From Microbispora sp. NBC_01189 (GTDB lineage Bacteria; Actinomycetota; Actinomycetes; Streptosporangiales; Streptosporangiaceae), in the NCBI RefSeq assembly GCF_036010665.1, contig NZ_CP108581.1, forward strand, positions 2,461,501-2,525,500: a DNA stretch of 64,000 bases, read 5' to 3'. The notes beneath the pieces were generated by a model. It did not search any database, was not told where the DNA came from, and saw only the letters and a list, made by a program, of their open reading frames with translations. Position 1 is the first letter of the stretch. Each line of letters begins with the position of its first letter. Shown here in pieces: positions 17,486-26,201 of the stretch. Both the position numbers and the translations under genes were made by a program.

Positions 17486-18925
17486 ATGTCGGATTCTTGG
17501 CCCACTTCGGGAGTCGATCTCCATCTGGAACTCGACCCCGCCATGGGCCGCCGCGCCGGTCTCGAACAGGCCCTCCGAGCCGCGATCCAAACCGGACGAC
17601 TCGCACCCCAGGCCCGTCTGCCCGCAACCCGCAAGCTCGCCGCCGACGTCGGAGTGTCCCGCGGAACCGTCAGGGCGGCCTACGACCAGCTCATCGCCGA
17701 GGGATACCTGACCGCCCGCCAGGGGTCGGGCACGGCGGTCGCCGGGCTTCCCCCGCGCCACACGGACCGCCCGGCCGGACTGCATGACCGGGCACTGCCC
17801 CGCCCCCGGCACGATCTGCGCCCTGGTCTCCCCGACGCCTCCGCCTTCCCCACGGCGGCCTGGCTGCGGTCCACCCGCCGGGCACTGGGCTCGGCACCGG
17901 CCGACGCGTACACCTACGACGACCCGCGTGGCCGGATCGAGCTGCGTACCGCGCTGGCCGAATATCTCGGGCGCACTCGCGGGGTGCTCGCCCAGCCCGA
18001 CCTCATCATGATCACGAGCGGGTACGTCCAGGCCCTGGCTCTGCTCAGCCGCGTACTCAGTGAGAGCAGCATGGCCACCATCGCGACGGAGGACCCGGGG
18101 GTCTCCTTCCATCGTGAGGTGATCCGTCGCAACGGCTCGGCGGTCGTCCCGCTCCCCGTCGACGAACGGGGCGCTCGGACCGACCTGCTCGCCGCTCCCG
18201 GCTTCCCGCCGGTGGACGCCGTGGAGGTGACCCCTGCCCATCAGTATCCGACGGGGCACACCCTCGACCCGGCCCGCCGCCAGGCGCTCGTCGACTGGGC
18301 GCGCTCCAGCGGCGCCCTGATCATCGAGAACGACTACGACGGCGAGTTCCGATACGGCCGCCAACCCGTCGGCGCGATCCAGGGCATGGCGCCCGACCAC
18401 ATCGCCTACGTCGGAACCGTCTCCAAGACCCTCGGTCCCGCTCTGCGCCTGGGCTGGATCGTGATGCCGCATCGTCTCCTGGAGCCGCTGGTCGAGGCCA
18501 AGCGCCACAGTGATCGTCACACCGAGACCATCGGCCAACTGGCGCTGGCGGACTTCATCGCCTGCCATGGCTACGACCGGCACGTCCGCTCGTGCCGACT
18601 GCGCTACCAACGCCGCCGCGACCTGCTCCTGACCCGCCTCCGGGACCGGAAGGGCCTCCTGCCGCCCACCTTCTCCGTCCACGGGATCGCCGCCGGCCTT
18701 CACGTTCTGATCAGTTTGCCTTCGGAAGGTCCCACCGAGCAGGACGTGCTCCACACCGCAGCCGCCAACGAGGTGGGCGTGGGGCATCTGGGTGATCGTT
18801 GGCACGCGCCCGGAGATCGCCCGCAGGGCATCATCGTCGGCTACGGAACACCGAGCGAGCACGCCTATCCGGCCGCGGTCGACGCCCTCGCCCACGTCCT
18901 GCGCACCACGATCACACAATCGTGA
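17486..18925 (+). CDS. MocR/PdxR-type transcriptional regulator (GntR helix-turn-helix plus aminotransferase domain)
   Basis: Residues about 20-85 form a GntR winged helix (LEQALRAAIQTGRLAPQARL, LAADVGVSRGTVRAAYDQL, YLTARQGSGT). Residues about 110-470 form a fold-type I aminotransferase domain. The PLP lysine is in YVGTVSKTLGPALRLGW and the PLP-contacting Asp/Tyr in IIENDYDGEFRYGR. Members sense PLP or an amino compound and activate or repress a divergent neighbour. ATG 17486 is chosen because the GntR domain begins soon after it; the longer open frame upstream runs into the MFS gene. The length of 479 residues is normal. Confidence 0.9.
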   Translation: MSDSWPTSGVDLHLELDPAMGRRAGLEQALRAAIQTGRLAPQARLPATRKLAADVGVSRGTVRAAYDQLIAEGYLTARQGSGTAVAGLPPRHTDRPAGLHDRALPRPRHDLRPGLPDASAFPTAAWLRSTRRALGSAPADAYTYDDPRGRIELRTALAEYLGRTRGVLAQPDLIMITSGYVQALALLSRVLSESSMATIATEDPGVSFHREVIRRNGSAVVPLPVDERGARTDLLAAPGFPPVDAVEVTPAHQYPTGHTLDPARRQALVDWARSSGALIIENDYDGEFRYGRQPVGAIQGMAPDHIAYVGTVSKTLGPALRLGWIVMPHRLLEPLVEAKRHSDRHTETIGQLALADFIACHGYDRHVRSCRLRYQRRRDLLLTRLRDRKGLLPPTFSVHGIAAGLHVLISLPSEGPTEQDVLHTAAANEVGVGHLGDRWHAPGDRPQGIIVGYGTPSEHAYPAAVDALAHVLRTTITQS

Positions 18926-19119
18926 TCCACGGCGTCTCGCGACAGGGAACGGAGGGGCGATCAACGGCGGGTCCGCGTCGAGCCGTCCGGACCCGGCCGG
19001 CTCGTCCGCGTAGTCAGCCGAGCACCTTGTCCAGAGGGTCGGCCAGGTTGGCCGCGGTCCTCTCGATCTGCTGCTCCAGCGTGAGCGACTCGTGAAGCCG
19101 CTCGCCGGGCCCCGTGTCC

Positions 19120-19178
19120 ACTGACAACTACAACGCCGCACTGACATATCCACTGGCAGATAGAGTGTCGTACTGACA
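19120..19178. repeat. Four ACTGRCA direct repeats spaced 20-12-20
   Basis: ACTGACA or ACTGGCA starts at 19120, 19140, 19152 and 19172, so the spacing is 20, 12 and 20 bases. Regular direct repeats in an intergenic stretch suggest an operator for a dimeric regulator, perhaps of a gene since replaced by the adjacent transposons. Confidence 0.45.
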
Positions 19179-19206
19179 ACTTGAGGGCGGCCAGACATCG
19201 ACCCCC

Positions 19207-19284
19207 TTACAAATAGGAGCGGGTGCGCAGCAGCCGGTTCCCCTCATCGTCATCGATCTCGCGTACGCGAACCCCCTCAGCCAC
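19207..19284 (-). pseudogene. N-terminal remnant of an IS630-type transposase
   Basis: The 25-codon frame from GTG 19284 reads VAEGVRVREIDDDEGNRLLR and then diverges and stops at 19207. From memory the first 20 residues match the start of IS630-family transposases common in actinomycetes. The rest is absent. Confidence 0.5.
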
Positions 19285-19327
19285 GAGGAGAGTCTTAGGC
19301 GATCACGCCGATCGCGGTGGGACCTAG

Positions 19328-20266
19328 GGCCTGTCTGACAAATGATCACGGCTGGTGCGGTTAGATGATCGTTCGTGGTGAGACGTGGTGAGCTGACCGA
19401 CAAGGCCTGGCAGCGGATCGAGTCGTTATTGCCCGCCACGGACGGCAAGGGCCGTCCGTGGCGTGATCACCGGCAGGTCATCGACGGCATCTTGTGGCGG
19501 CTGCGGACCGGCGCGCCGTGGCGCGACATCCCCGAGCGGTACGGCCCCTGGCAGACCTGTTACGAGCGGTTCAAGCGCTGGGACCAGGACGGCACCTGGG
19601 CGCGTCTGCTGGAGGAGATGCAGGTTAAGGACGACTCGGTCGGCCGGGTGGAGTGGACCTTCAGCATCGACTCAACCATCTCCCGCGCACACCAGCACGC
19701 GGCCGGCGCCCGTAAAAGGGGGACGACGGCGGGACGATCGATACGAAGCAGTCGCAAAGACGGCAGGCGCTTGGCCGGTCCCGGGGAGGACTGACCACCA
19801 AACTCCACCTGATCACCGAGGCCCGCGGCCTGCCCATGGCCCTGCACCTGACTGCGGGCAACGTCGTCGACTGCTCCGCCTTCGAGGCGGTGATGGCCAA
19901 GCTGCGACTCCCGCGACGCGGGCCGGGACGACCGCGCACCCGCCCCGATCGCCTGATCGGCGACAAGGGCTACTCTTCCCGGAAAATCCGCGCCTACCTG
20001 CGCTCACGCGGTATCAAGGCTGTCATCCCCGAGCGCAGGGACCAGATCGCCAACCGCAAGCGCAAGGGCAGCCGCGGAGGCCGCCCCCACGCCTTCGACG
20101 CCGAGATGTACAAGCAGCGCAACCTGGTCGAACGCTGCTTCGGCAAGCTCAAGCAGTGGCGGGCGATCGCCACCCGCTTCGACAAGCTCGCCAGCCGCTA
20201 CCTCGCTGGCGTCACCATCGGCTGTCTGATGCTCTGGCTCCGCAACGCCGAATTGTCAGACACGCT
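19328..20266 (+). mobile_element. Second IS5-family (IS427-like) insertion sequence at a CTAG target
   Basis: The imperfect 14-bp terminal repeats GGCCTGTCTGACAA (19328-19341) and its complement at 20253-20266 match at 12 of 14 positions. They are flanked by CTAG on both sides (19324-19327 and 20267-20270). Length is about 0.94 kb. Confidence 0.8.
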
Positions 20267-20270
20267 CTAG
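19375..20270 (+). CDS. IS5-family transposase, two frames joined by -1 frameshifting
   Basis: Frame one (GTG 19375 to 19794) carries LTDKAWQRIESLLP, LWRLRTGAPWRDIPERYG and the first catalytic Asp (FSIDSTISRAHQHAAG). A -1 slip at AAAAGGGGG (19714-19722) gives the continuation QALGRSRGGLTTKLHLITE, RLIGDKGYSSRKIRAYL (second Asp) and NLVERCFGKLKQWRAIATR (Glu) to the stop at 20270, inside the CTAG target. The DDE triad is complete, so the element may still be active. Confidence 0.75.
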
Positions 20271-20860
20271 GAGACCGCCGAGGCCACCCGCAGGGCGAGC
20301 GCCGCCGAGGCCGCTCGCGAGCAGGCCGTCCGGGAGCTGGCCGACCGGGAGCTGGCCGACCGGGTCGACCGGGCGACCGCCGAGGTGCGCGAAGCTCGGG
20401 CGCATGCCGTACAGGCGCAGGGGGAACGCGACCGTGCGCGAGAGGAGGCGGGGCGCGCCCGCGGCGAGGCGGAGATGGCGCGGCGCGCACACCGGGAGGC
20501 CGAGCAGGCGAGCGCCGCCGCCCTGGCACGCGCACAGGCGGCCGAGGCCGAACGCGACCGGGCCGTGGCACGGGTGGAAGCCGAGCGGGATCGGGAGGTG
20601 TCGCTCGCACAGGCCGACCGGGACCGGGCGCTCACTCGTACGGAGGCGGCCGAGACCTCCCGTGGCGCGGCCGTGGGGGAAGCGCCCGTACGGCGGCGGC
20701 CGAGCGTGACCGGATCCAGGCGGAGCTCACTTTGGAGCGGGCTCGGCTGTCCGACCTGCGGGCACAGCTCGACGTGGCCAGGGCCGAGGCCGGTCAGCTA
20801 CGCGAGCGGGCGGTCGCCGCCGAGCTTCGCCTGGCTTCCGATCCCGCTTCGGAGCCTTAG
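20271..20860 (+). pseudogene. C-terminal part of a coiled-coil (KfrA-like) DNA-binding protein, cut by the IS5 insertion
   Basis: Right of the IS5 element the plus strand reads a long Ala/Glu/Arg heptad coiled coil (REQAVRELADRELADRVDRA, RDRAREEAGRARGEAEMARR). It then shifts frame in the GTGGGGGAAG run near 20675 and ends as RLSDLRAQLDVARAEAGQLR before the stop at 20858. The composition is like KfrA-type or other actinobacterial coiled-coil DNA-binding proteins. No start is present, and the N-terminal half is not recognisable left of the IS. It is a remnant damaged twice. Confidence 0.55.
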
Positions 20861-20869
20861 GCGAGAACG

Positions 20870-20942
20870 CGGCCGTTCGAGTGGGTTCGCCGCCAAGGAG
20901 GCCGTCATCAAGCACACACGAGCGATCGAGGCTGGTCAGTGA
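20870..20942 (+). pseudogene. Possible fragment of a 4'-phosphopantetheinyl transferase
   Basis: A short plus-strand stretch reads FAAKEAVIKHTRAIEAGQ and then stops. FAAKEAxxK resembles the metal/CoA-binding KEA motif of AcpS-type phosphopantetheinyl transferases. Only about 20 residues remain, so the match may be chance. Confidence 0.25.
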
Positions 20943-20980
20943 GGTCGTGTGGGATTCCGCCGGATCTTCGGTACGGCGCG

Positions 20981-21013
20981 GGTACGGCCCGGCCGCCGTG
21001 GCCGGGCCGTACC
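20981..21013 (-). terminator. Strong hairpin downstream of the GH2 gene
   Basis: A perfect 14-bp stem, GGTACGGCCCGGCC / GGCCGGGCCGTACC with a 5-base loop, lies just past the stop of the GH2 gene at 21022. No U-tract follows, which is usual for high-GC actinomycetes. Confidence 0.65.
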
Positions 21014-21021
21014 AGGTGGTC

Positions 21022-23736
21022 TCAGGCCGGGATCAGCTGCCATTGCTGGTTGACGCCGCCGTTGGCGGCCCACTGCACGACCTGGGCACCGTCGGAGGTC
21101 GACGCGCCGTACACGTCTGCCAGCAGCCCGCTGCTGTAGCTGACGATCGTGTAGTAGCCGTCGCCGGTGGAGCGCAGGTACCACAGCTGGTTGGTGCCGC
21201 CGTTGGCGGTCCACTGCTGCAGTTGCAGCCCCTGGGTCGTACTGCTGGCGTTGACGTCGAGGACCTTGCCGGTGGGGACGTAGCGCAGGGTGTACGCACC
21301 GCCCTGACCGCTGGTGACGGTCCACGCGCCGGAACCGGACTGCTGCACGGCCTTGGCGCCGTCGGCGGAAGAACCGCCGGCCACGCCGAGCGGCTTGCCG
21401 CTGTTGCGGTTGACGATCCGGTAGGCCGTGCCCGACACCGGGCCGCCCGAACCGGATCCGACATTGAAGTACTCGATCGCGTCGCTGAACGTCGTGGCAC
21501 CCGACTTGGTGGTCGTCAGCACCAGGTACACCCGTGAGCCGCTCGCCGGTGTGGTGAAGGTGACCGGCTGGGTGACCCGCGAGCCGAGCGGGACGGTCAG
21601 GGTAGTGCTTCCGGACGCGACGACCGCGCCGTCCGGCGCGTTGAGCCGCGCCGTCCAGGTGAAGCCCACCGAAGTGTCGGCGAGGTCGTCGTTGAAGACG
21701 GTGATGTTGCGGGTCACCGAGGTGTTGGCGGCGTAGGTGGGCACGGCCTGCGGCAGCGGGAAGGTGCCGTTGGAGTCCGAGGCGCCGGAGGCGGACCAGT
21801 ACGGGAGGTCGACCGCGGCCACCGGGTTGAACGCCGCCTGCACGCGCTGGATCTGCGGGTTGCTCCAGGGGTCCGGGAGGTTGTCCGCGCCGTAGATAGG
21901 GTGACCGCCCTCCTCCGGGGTGAAGTCGGTGCTCCGCACTCCGGGCACGACGCTGGCCCAGGCGGACAGCAGCGTGTACGGACGCAGGTCGGTGGCGTTC
22001 TTGCCGCGCTTGGCCAGGGTTGCCGTGGCGAACCACTCGAAGCCCTGCTTGTTGTTGCATGCCGGCCAGATGTACTCGCCCTCGCCGTCGGGGCGCCCAT
22101 TCACGGTGATCAGGCCCTCCCCGTACCTGCCGAAGCCGTCGACGTAGTGCGAGATCACCGCGAAGTTGGCGTATGTCATCCCGGGATACGCGTTGGGATT
22201 CGCGCCGACGCCCAGCTCGGCAATGATCGGCCGGGTGCCGTCGGCGCCGTTCATCGCCGCGTACAGGTCCTTCTCGAACTGTTCGGAATCCTGGCCGCTC
22301 TGGTTCGGCTCGTTGTTCTGACTCCAGCGGATGACCGCGGGGTGGTTGCGGTCGCGCAGGACCAGCGCACGGGCGTGGTTGACCATGTTGTCGTGCCCTG
22401 TGATCCAATCCTGCCCGGACTGGGAGCCGCGAATCGCGACCTCGTCGATGATCATCAGGCCCATCTCGTCGGCGACATCCAACATGTACGGGCTGGCCGG
22501 CTCCTGGTGGACGCGCACCACGTTGTAGTTCAGCCGCTGGTAGTTGTCCACGGCCTGCGGCCAGCCGCCGTTGCCCGACGAAGGCGGAAGGAATCCGGGC
22601 AGCGTGTCGTAGGCGTCGCCCTTACCGCCGTTGTTGATCCGGTCGTAGTCGGCACCCTGGAGGTTGTCGCCGCGGAAGTTCACGCGCACGCCGTTGAGGT
22701 AGTAGTACTCGCCGTTCTGGGAGGCCTCCCGGAACCCGAACCGGTACGTGGCGTCGCTGGTGTGCCCGTCATCGGTGGCGGCATGCACCGTCAGCCGGTG
22801 CAACTGCGCCCGGTACCCCGACCGGTACGGCACGTTGGGCCACCAGTACGAGGTGCTGTCGAGGTTCCACGCGACCGGCCCGACGGTCACGGTCCCGGTC
22901 GAGTGGGCCGCCACGGTGACCGTACGGCTGGGCAGTTCCGGGTAGCTGAAAGCCGTTCCGTTGTTGGACGACAGCGACCCGGTCAACGTCACCGACCGGG
23001 AACTGCCCGACGTGTTACGCACCGACACGTCGTAGCTCAACGTCTTGTTCGCCACCGACGTACGCACGAATGTGTCGCTGACGTACACCGCCGGGTACAC
23101 CCGCAGGAACGCCGAACGGTAGATCCCCTGGGGGACCGCCTCGGACCACTCGGCGGCGTCGGGCACCAGGTACCGGCCGTTGGATGCCTTCAACGCGCCG
23201 CGGCCCTTCACGTCGACGCTGATCGTATGAGTGGTGCCCGGGGCGGCGTAGGCGCTGATGTCGAACTTCGACGGAGTGAAGGCCGTGGTCTGCGTCGCGA
23301 CCACCCGGCCGTCCACCGACAAGGTCGCCTGGTGGTTCACGGCGCCGAACTCGATCCACGTCGACTGCGGCTGCCCCGAGTCCGGCACCGTCACCGTACG
23401 CGAGTACACCGCCTGGGACACATCGGTGAAACCCTGCTTGTACCAGCCACCTCCGGGCACCTTGATCGACGTCGTCGACCGGCCCGCCGGCGTGAAGCTC
23501 CACGTCCCGGCGAGATCGACCGAGGCGACCGCGGCATTGCCCGCGGTGAAGCCGTCGATGTCCCCGGCGGCGGCGACCGAGGCGGCGGACTTCGACGCGG
23601 TGGATTCCGACGATGCGGACCGCTTTGCCGCCACAGCCGGCTGAGCCCCGATCGTCGCGACCAGCAAGGCCGCCACCACAGCCGGCCACCTGCTCGCCGT
23701 ACGTCGAGGACGGGAGGAGGGATCGCTCCGCTTCAT
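21022..23736 (-). CDS. Secreted glycoside hydrolase family 2 enzyme with a C-terminal ricin-type lectin domain
   Basis: The 904-residue protein starts at ATG 23736 (AAAGGA seven bases upstream) with an Arg-rich signal peptide (RPRRTASRWPAVVAALLVA, cleavage near QPAVAA). Next come a GH2 sugar-binding jelly-roll (LAGTWSFTPAGRS, KVPGGGWYKQGF), an Ig-like domain and a TIM barrel. The acid/base Glu is in VIRWSQNNEPNQSG; a candidate nucleophile is the Glu of GEGEYIWPAC. The last 140 residues are a beta-trefoil lectin with repeated QxW-type signatures (LQLQQWTANGGTNQLWYL, AQVVQWAANGGVNQQWQL). GH2 covers beta-galactosidases, mannosidases, glucuronidases and glucosaminidases, and the sequence does not decide between them. 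The lectin probably anchors the enzyme to a plant or fungal glycan. Confidence 0.85.
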   Translation of the reverse strand: MKRSDPSSRPRRTASRWPAVVAALLVATIGAQPAVAAKRSASSESTASKSAASVAAAGDIDGFTAGNAAVASVDLAGTWSFTPAGRSTTSIKVPGGGWYKQGFTDVSQAVYSRTVTVPDSGQPQSTWIEFGAVNHQATLSVDGRVVATQTTAFTPSKFDISAYAAPGTTHTISVDVKGRGALKASNGRYLVPDAAEWSEAVPQGIYRSAFLRVYPAVYVSDTFVRTSVANKTLSYDVSVRNTSGSSRSVTLTGSLSSNNGTAFSYPELPSRTVTVAAHSTGTVTVGPVAWNLDSTSYWWPNVPYRSGYRAQLHRLTVHAATDDGHTSDATYRFGFREASQNGEYYYLNGVRVNFRGDNLQGADYDRINNGGKGDAYDTLPGFLPPSSGNGGWPQAVDNYQRLNYNVVRVHQEPASPYMLDVADEMGLMIIDEVAIRGSQSGQDWITGHDNMVNHARALVLRDRNHPAVIRWSQNNEPNQSGQDSEQFEKDLYAAMNGADGTRPIIAELGVGANPNAYPGMTYANFAVISHYVDGFGRYGEGLITVNGRPDGEGEYIWPACNNKQGFEWFATATLAKRGKNATDLRPYTLLSAWASVVPGVRSTDFTPEEGGHPIYGADNLPDPWSNPQIQRVQAAFNPVAAVDLPYWSASGASDSNGTFPLPQAVPTYAANTSVTRNITVFNDDLADTSVGFTWTARLNAPDGAVVASGSTTLTVPLGSRVTQPVTFTTPASGSRVYLVLTTTKSGATTFSDAIEYFNVGSGSGGPVSGTAYRIVNRNSGKPLGVAGGSSADGAKAVQQSGSGAWTVTSGQGGAYTLRYVPTGKVLDVNASSTTQGLQLQQWTANGGTNQLWYLRSTGDGYYTIVSYSSGLLADVYGASTSDGAQVVQWAANGGVNQQWQLIPA

Positions 23737-24202
23737 CGGTAATCCTTTCGGGTGAATCCCGTGGGTGATGCACTTTTCGGGTCCGGCCGCCCCTCCGCGG
23801 GCGCCACCGCCCGGCCGTTCAGGCCGTCGCCGTTCGTCGGCGAAAGCCGACGGCTTGAGGGGGGCATCCTGTCTCCTCGTAATGGGAGCGTCGTATCGGT
23901 TCGACGGTGGCCGGACATCACACTTAAGGCCCAGGCTCCCACCTGTCAATGCTCAGGGTTCACAGAGATCGGATCACTTCGGCCGTCTGGCTCCCATCAC
24001 GCCCGATGAGATCACGCGGTGTAGACGTCGTGTAATTTTCAGGCTGCGTTGGACGCCTCAAACACGGTTCCAAGATCGAGAATTGGCATGCTCAGGACCA
24101 TCCAGACCTGTGTCGAACTTTCACAGTTAAACGGATCGATTCGATGCCGTCGGGCGCCTGGTAGAGGAATGGGCCCACCTACGGCCCTACGCCAGCGGTG
24201 CC
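23737..24202. other. Non-coding stretch upstream of the GH2 gene
   Basis: About 465 bp. AAAGGATTACC upstream of ATG 23736 is the ribosome-binding region. Beyond that I see no gene, and the right end is fixed by the IS3 terminal repeat at 24203. Confidence 0.5.
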
Positions 24203-24221
24203 TGTCAAACCGAATGAGACA

Positions 24222-25275
24222 TCAGGCTTCTTCTGTGGTTTGTGATGAGGTGTCGGTCTGAAGGGTCGTGGGTGGCTTGTTGATCCAGACCCTGGCGGGC
24301 AGCGACGGCGGGTAGGGGCGCCGACCGCGGGACCACTCGGGGCGGGCCAGGAAGGCGGCGTTCAGCGTGGCGAGCCGCTTGGCGTGGATCTTGACGGCGG
24401 TGCCGTCGTGGACGGATGCCGGGGTGTGCATCGCGACGCCCGAATGGCGATGCTCGTTGTTGTAGTAATCGAAGAACTGTTCGCAGAAGATACGGGCGTC
24501 TTCGATCGAGCCGAACCTCCCGGGGAACGCCGGGCAATATTTGAGGGTTTTGAACTGCGCTTCGGAGTAGGGGTTGTCGTTGGACACGCGGGGCCGTGAG
24601 TGCGACTGGTCGATCCCGAGTTGCGCGAGCAGGCCCGTGACGGTGTTCGACGTCATCGAGGTACCCCGATCGGCGTGAATCGCCTCCGGCGCGATCCCCC
24701 CGTTGGCGTCGATGGCGCGCTCGATGAACTCCTTGGCCAGGGTGCCGTTCTCGGTCGGCCAGATCTCCCACCAGATGACCTTGCGGGAGAAAATGTCGAG
24801 AATGACGTAGAGCAGGTAGTGGACGCCGCGTGCCGGGCCTTTCAGTTTGGTGATGTCCCAGCTCCATACCTGGTTCGGCCCGTCGGCCTCCAGTTCGGGT
24901 TTCTTCTTCGCCGGATGGGTGGCCTGTGCCCGCCGCTCGCCGGACTGGCCGCGCTCGCGCAGCAGCCGGTACATGGTGGCCTGCGAGCACAGGTAGGTGC
25001 CCTCGTCCAGCAAGATCGCCCACACCTGGCCCGCCGACTTGTCGGCGAACCGGGGCGAGTCCAGCACCGCCAGCACCTGCGCCCGTTCGGCTTCGGACAA
25101 CTCCGCCGGGTGATGAAACGGCCGGCGGGGGCCGTGCCGGGGCGGCGTGGGATTTCGCTGCCGATACAGGGTGGCCGGGGCTTGCCGAGGATCTGGCACG
25201 CCTTGGTCGTGCCGACGGCCGCCTCCATTGCCGGGAAGTGCTCGTCGATGACCCGGATCAGCTCTCGCCGGAGTC
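24222..25275 (-). pseudogene. IS3 orfB transposase, frameshifted
   Basis: The N-terminal part reads RELIRVIDEHFPAMEAAVG and AVGTTKACQILGKPR in one frame; the rest (ATLYRQRNP onward) is in another, so one base is missing in CCCCGGCC near 25187. The integrase core is complete: VWSWDITKLKG (Asp), AIHADRGTSMTS (Asp) and SNDNPYSEAQFKTLKY (Glu). One more slip besides the normal orfA/orfB shift would be needed, so this copy is probably dead. Confidence 0.7.
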
Positions 25276-25716
25276 CGCGCTGCGTGAGATCTCGTCCAGC
25301 AGCGCGAATGCTTTTCCCGCGATGTCCAGCGCGGTCTTTGTCTTCCCGAGATCGCTGCTGAGTTTGTCGTTTTTGGCCTCAAGCTTGGCTGCTTCGGCCT
25401 TGAGCTTCTTGTTCTCGGCCCGCAGCCGGGCCAGTTCCTCCGATTCGGTGCCCTTTGTCGGTTTGCCCGTCGAGGAGGCCAGCGTCCCGTTCTCCTGCTG
25501 CTTTCTCCAGTGTTCGATGTGCGAGTGATACAGCCGTTCTCTGCGCATCAGGGCGCCGCGCTCGGGGCTGCCCTCGGGCAGGGCGTCGTAGGCCGCCAGG
25601 ATCCGGGCCTTGTAGGCCGCGGTGAACGTCCGGCGTACCGGCCGGCTCACTCGCTTGTCGGTCACCTGACCATCCTGCCCCGTCCGGGCAGCCTGGTCGG
25701 CGAGGGTCATCGTCAC
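25258..25716 (-). CDS. IS3 orfA (helix-turn-helix plus leucine-zipper-like coil)
   Basis: The 152-residue protein has the usual IS3 orfA layout: a helix-turn-helix (VRRTFTAAYKARILAAYDAL, RERLYHSHIEHWRKQQ) and a coiled coil (LARLRAENKKLKAEAAKLEA) for dimerisation. It binds the IS ends and is fused to orfB by frameshifting in active elements. It overlaps the start of orfB. Confidence 0.8.
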   Translation of the reverse strand: MTMTLADQAARTGQDGQVTDKRVSRPVRRTFTAAYKARILAAYDALPEGSPERGALMRRERLYHSHIEHWRKQQENGTLASSTGKPTKGTESEELARLRAENKKLKAEAAKLEAKNDKLSSDLGKTKTALDIAGKAFALLDEISRSADSGES

Positions 25717-25868
25717 TGTCTCGATCGTCCCGTCTCGCCCTGCTTCACATCAAAAGGACTCTCTCATCCCATGTCTCGCAACAGTCTGACAGAGAGGGAT
25801 CGCCGCCGCGCCGGTCGCGCTGAAGGCCCGGCAAGAGTGGACGAGCTCCCCGCATCACCGCCACGGGC

Positions 25869-26096
25869 GTGCCGGGCACCGCGCCTGCCGCCGTCACACC
25901 CTCCGTGGAACTCCGCCGGGTTATGCGGCGCGGACCGGTGGCACGCCGCCGCCGGGCGTGGCGCGGCCTGATACCTGTCGGCGAGGTCGGTACGCCGCGC
26001 CAGGTGGCCGACGTGGTGCTCTGGCTGTTCTCCTCGGCCTCGTCCTATGTAAATGGTCAGGTCATCGGTGTCGACGGCGGGTTCCTCGCCACCTGA
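25869..26096 (+). pseudogene. C-terminal fragment of a short-chain dehydrogenase/reductase
   Basis: The frame ends with IPVGEVGTPRQVADVVLWLF and VNGQVIGVDGGF, the standard last 45 residues of classical SDR enzymes (the VGxPxEVA loop and the final GxxxxVDGG strand). The Rossmann and catalytic YxxxK portions are missing. It lies about 80 bp right of the IS3 end, so the insertion or a later deletion removed the front of the gene. Confidence 0.65.
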
Positions 26097-26201
26097 CCAT
26101 TCCCCCTCCCACGTCCCTGGAGCCAAGGTCACTTCGCACCTGGAGGTCGGCGGGGAGGAAGTGGCCGCCGCGCGTCCGGCGAAAGCTGGAACGCACGGCA
26201 C

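Larger units (their letters stand above)
18926..19323. other. 400-bp gap with transposon and regulatory debris
   Basis: No intact gene is visible. A short minus-strand frame ends at about 19016 (LEQQIERTAANLADPLDKV) and may be the tail of a lost gene. A repeat cluster (19120-19178) and an IS630 transposase start (19207-19284) are listed separately. The gap ends at the CTAG target of the second IS5-type element. Confidence 0.5.
24203..25791 (-). mobile_element. IS3-family insertion sequence
   Basis: The terminal inverted repeats are TGTCAAACCGAATGAGACAT at the left (from 24203) and the imperfect complement of TGTCAGACTGTTGCGAGACA at the right (to 25791). The outer bases are TG/CA. The flanks (GCC left, GAG right) do not match, so no target duplication remains. 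Confidence 0.75.

Noticed and set aside
17471..19198. 575-codon minus-strand ORF opposite the MocR gene
   Set aside because: Low-complexity shadow of a well-supported regulator with complete GntR and aminotransferase domains.
20385..20700. CRISPR-like or tandem repeat from repeated GCCGAG/GACCGG units
   Set aside because: The periodicity is the heptad of an Ala/Glu/Arg coiled coil; there are no equal spacers or direct repeats of CRISPR length.
21901..23742. 613-codon plus-strand ORF over the GH2 gene
   Set aside because: Antisense shadow: Arg/Val/Gly-rich, no motif, while the minus strand has a complete signal peptide, GH2 and lectin protein.
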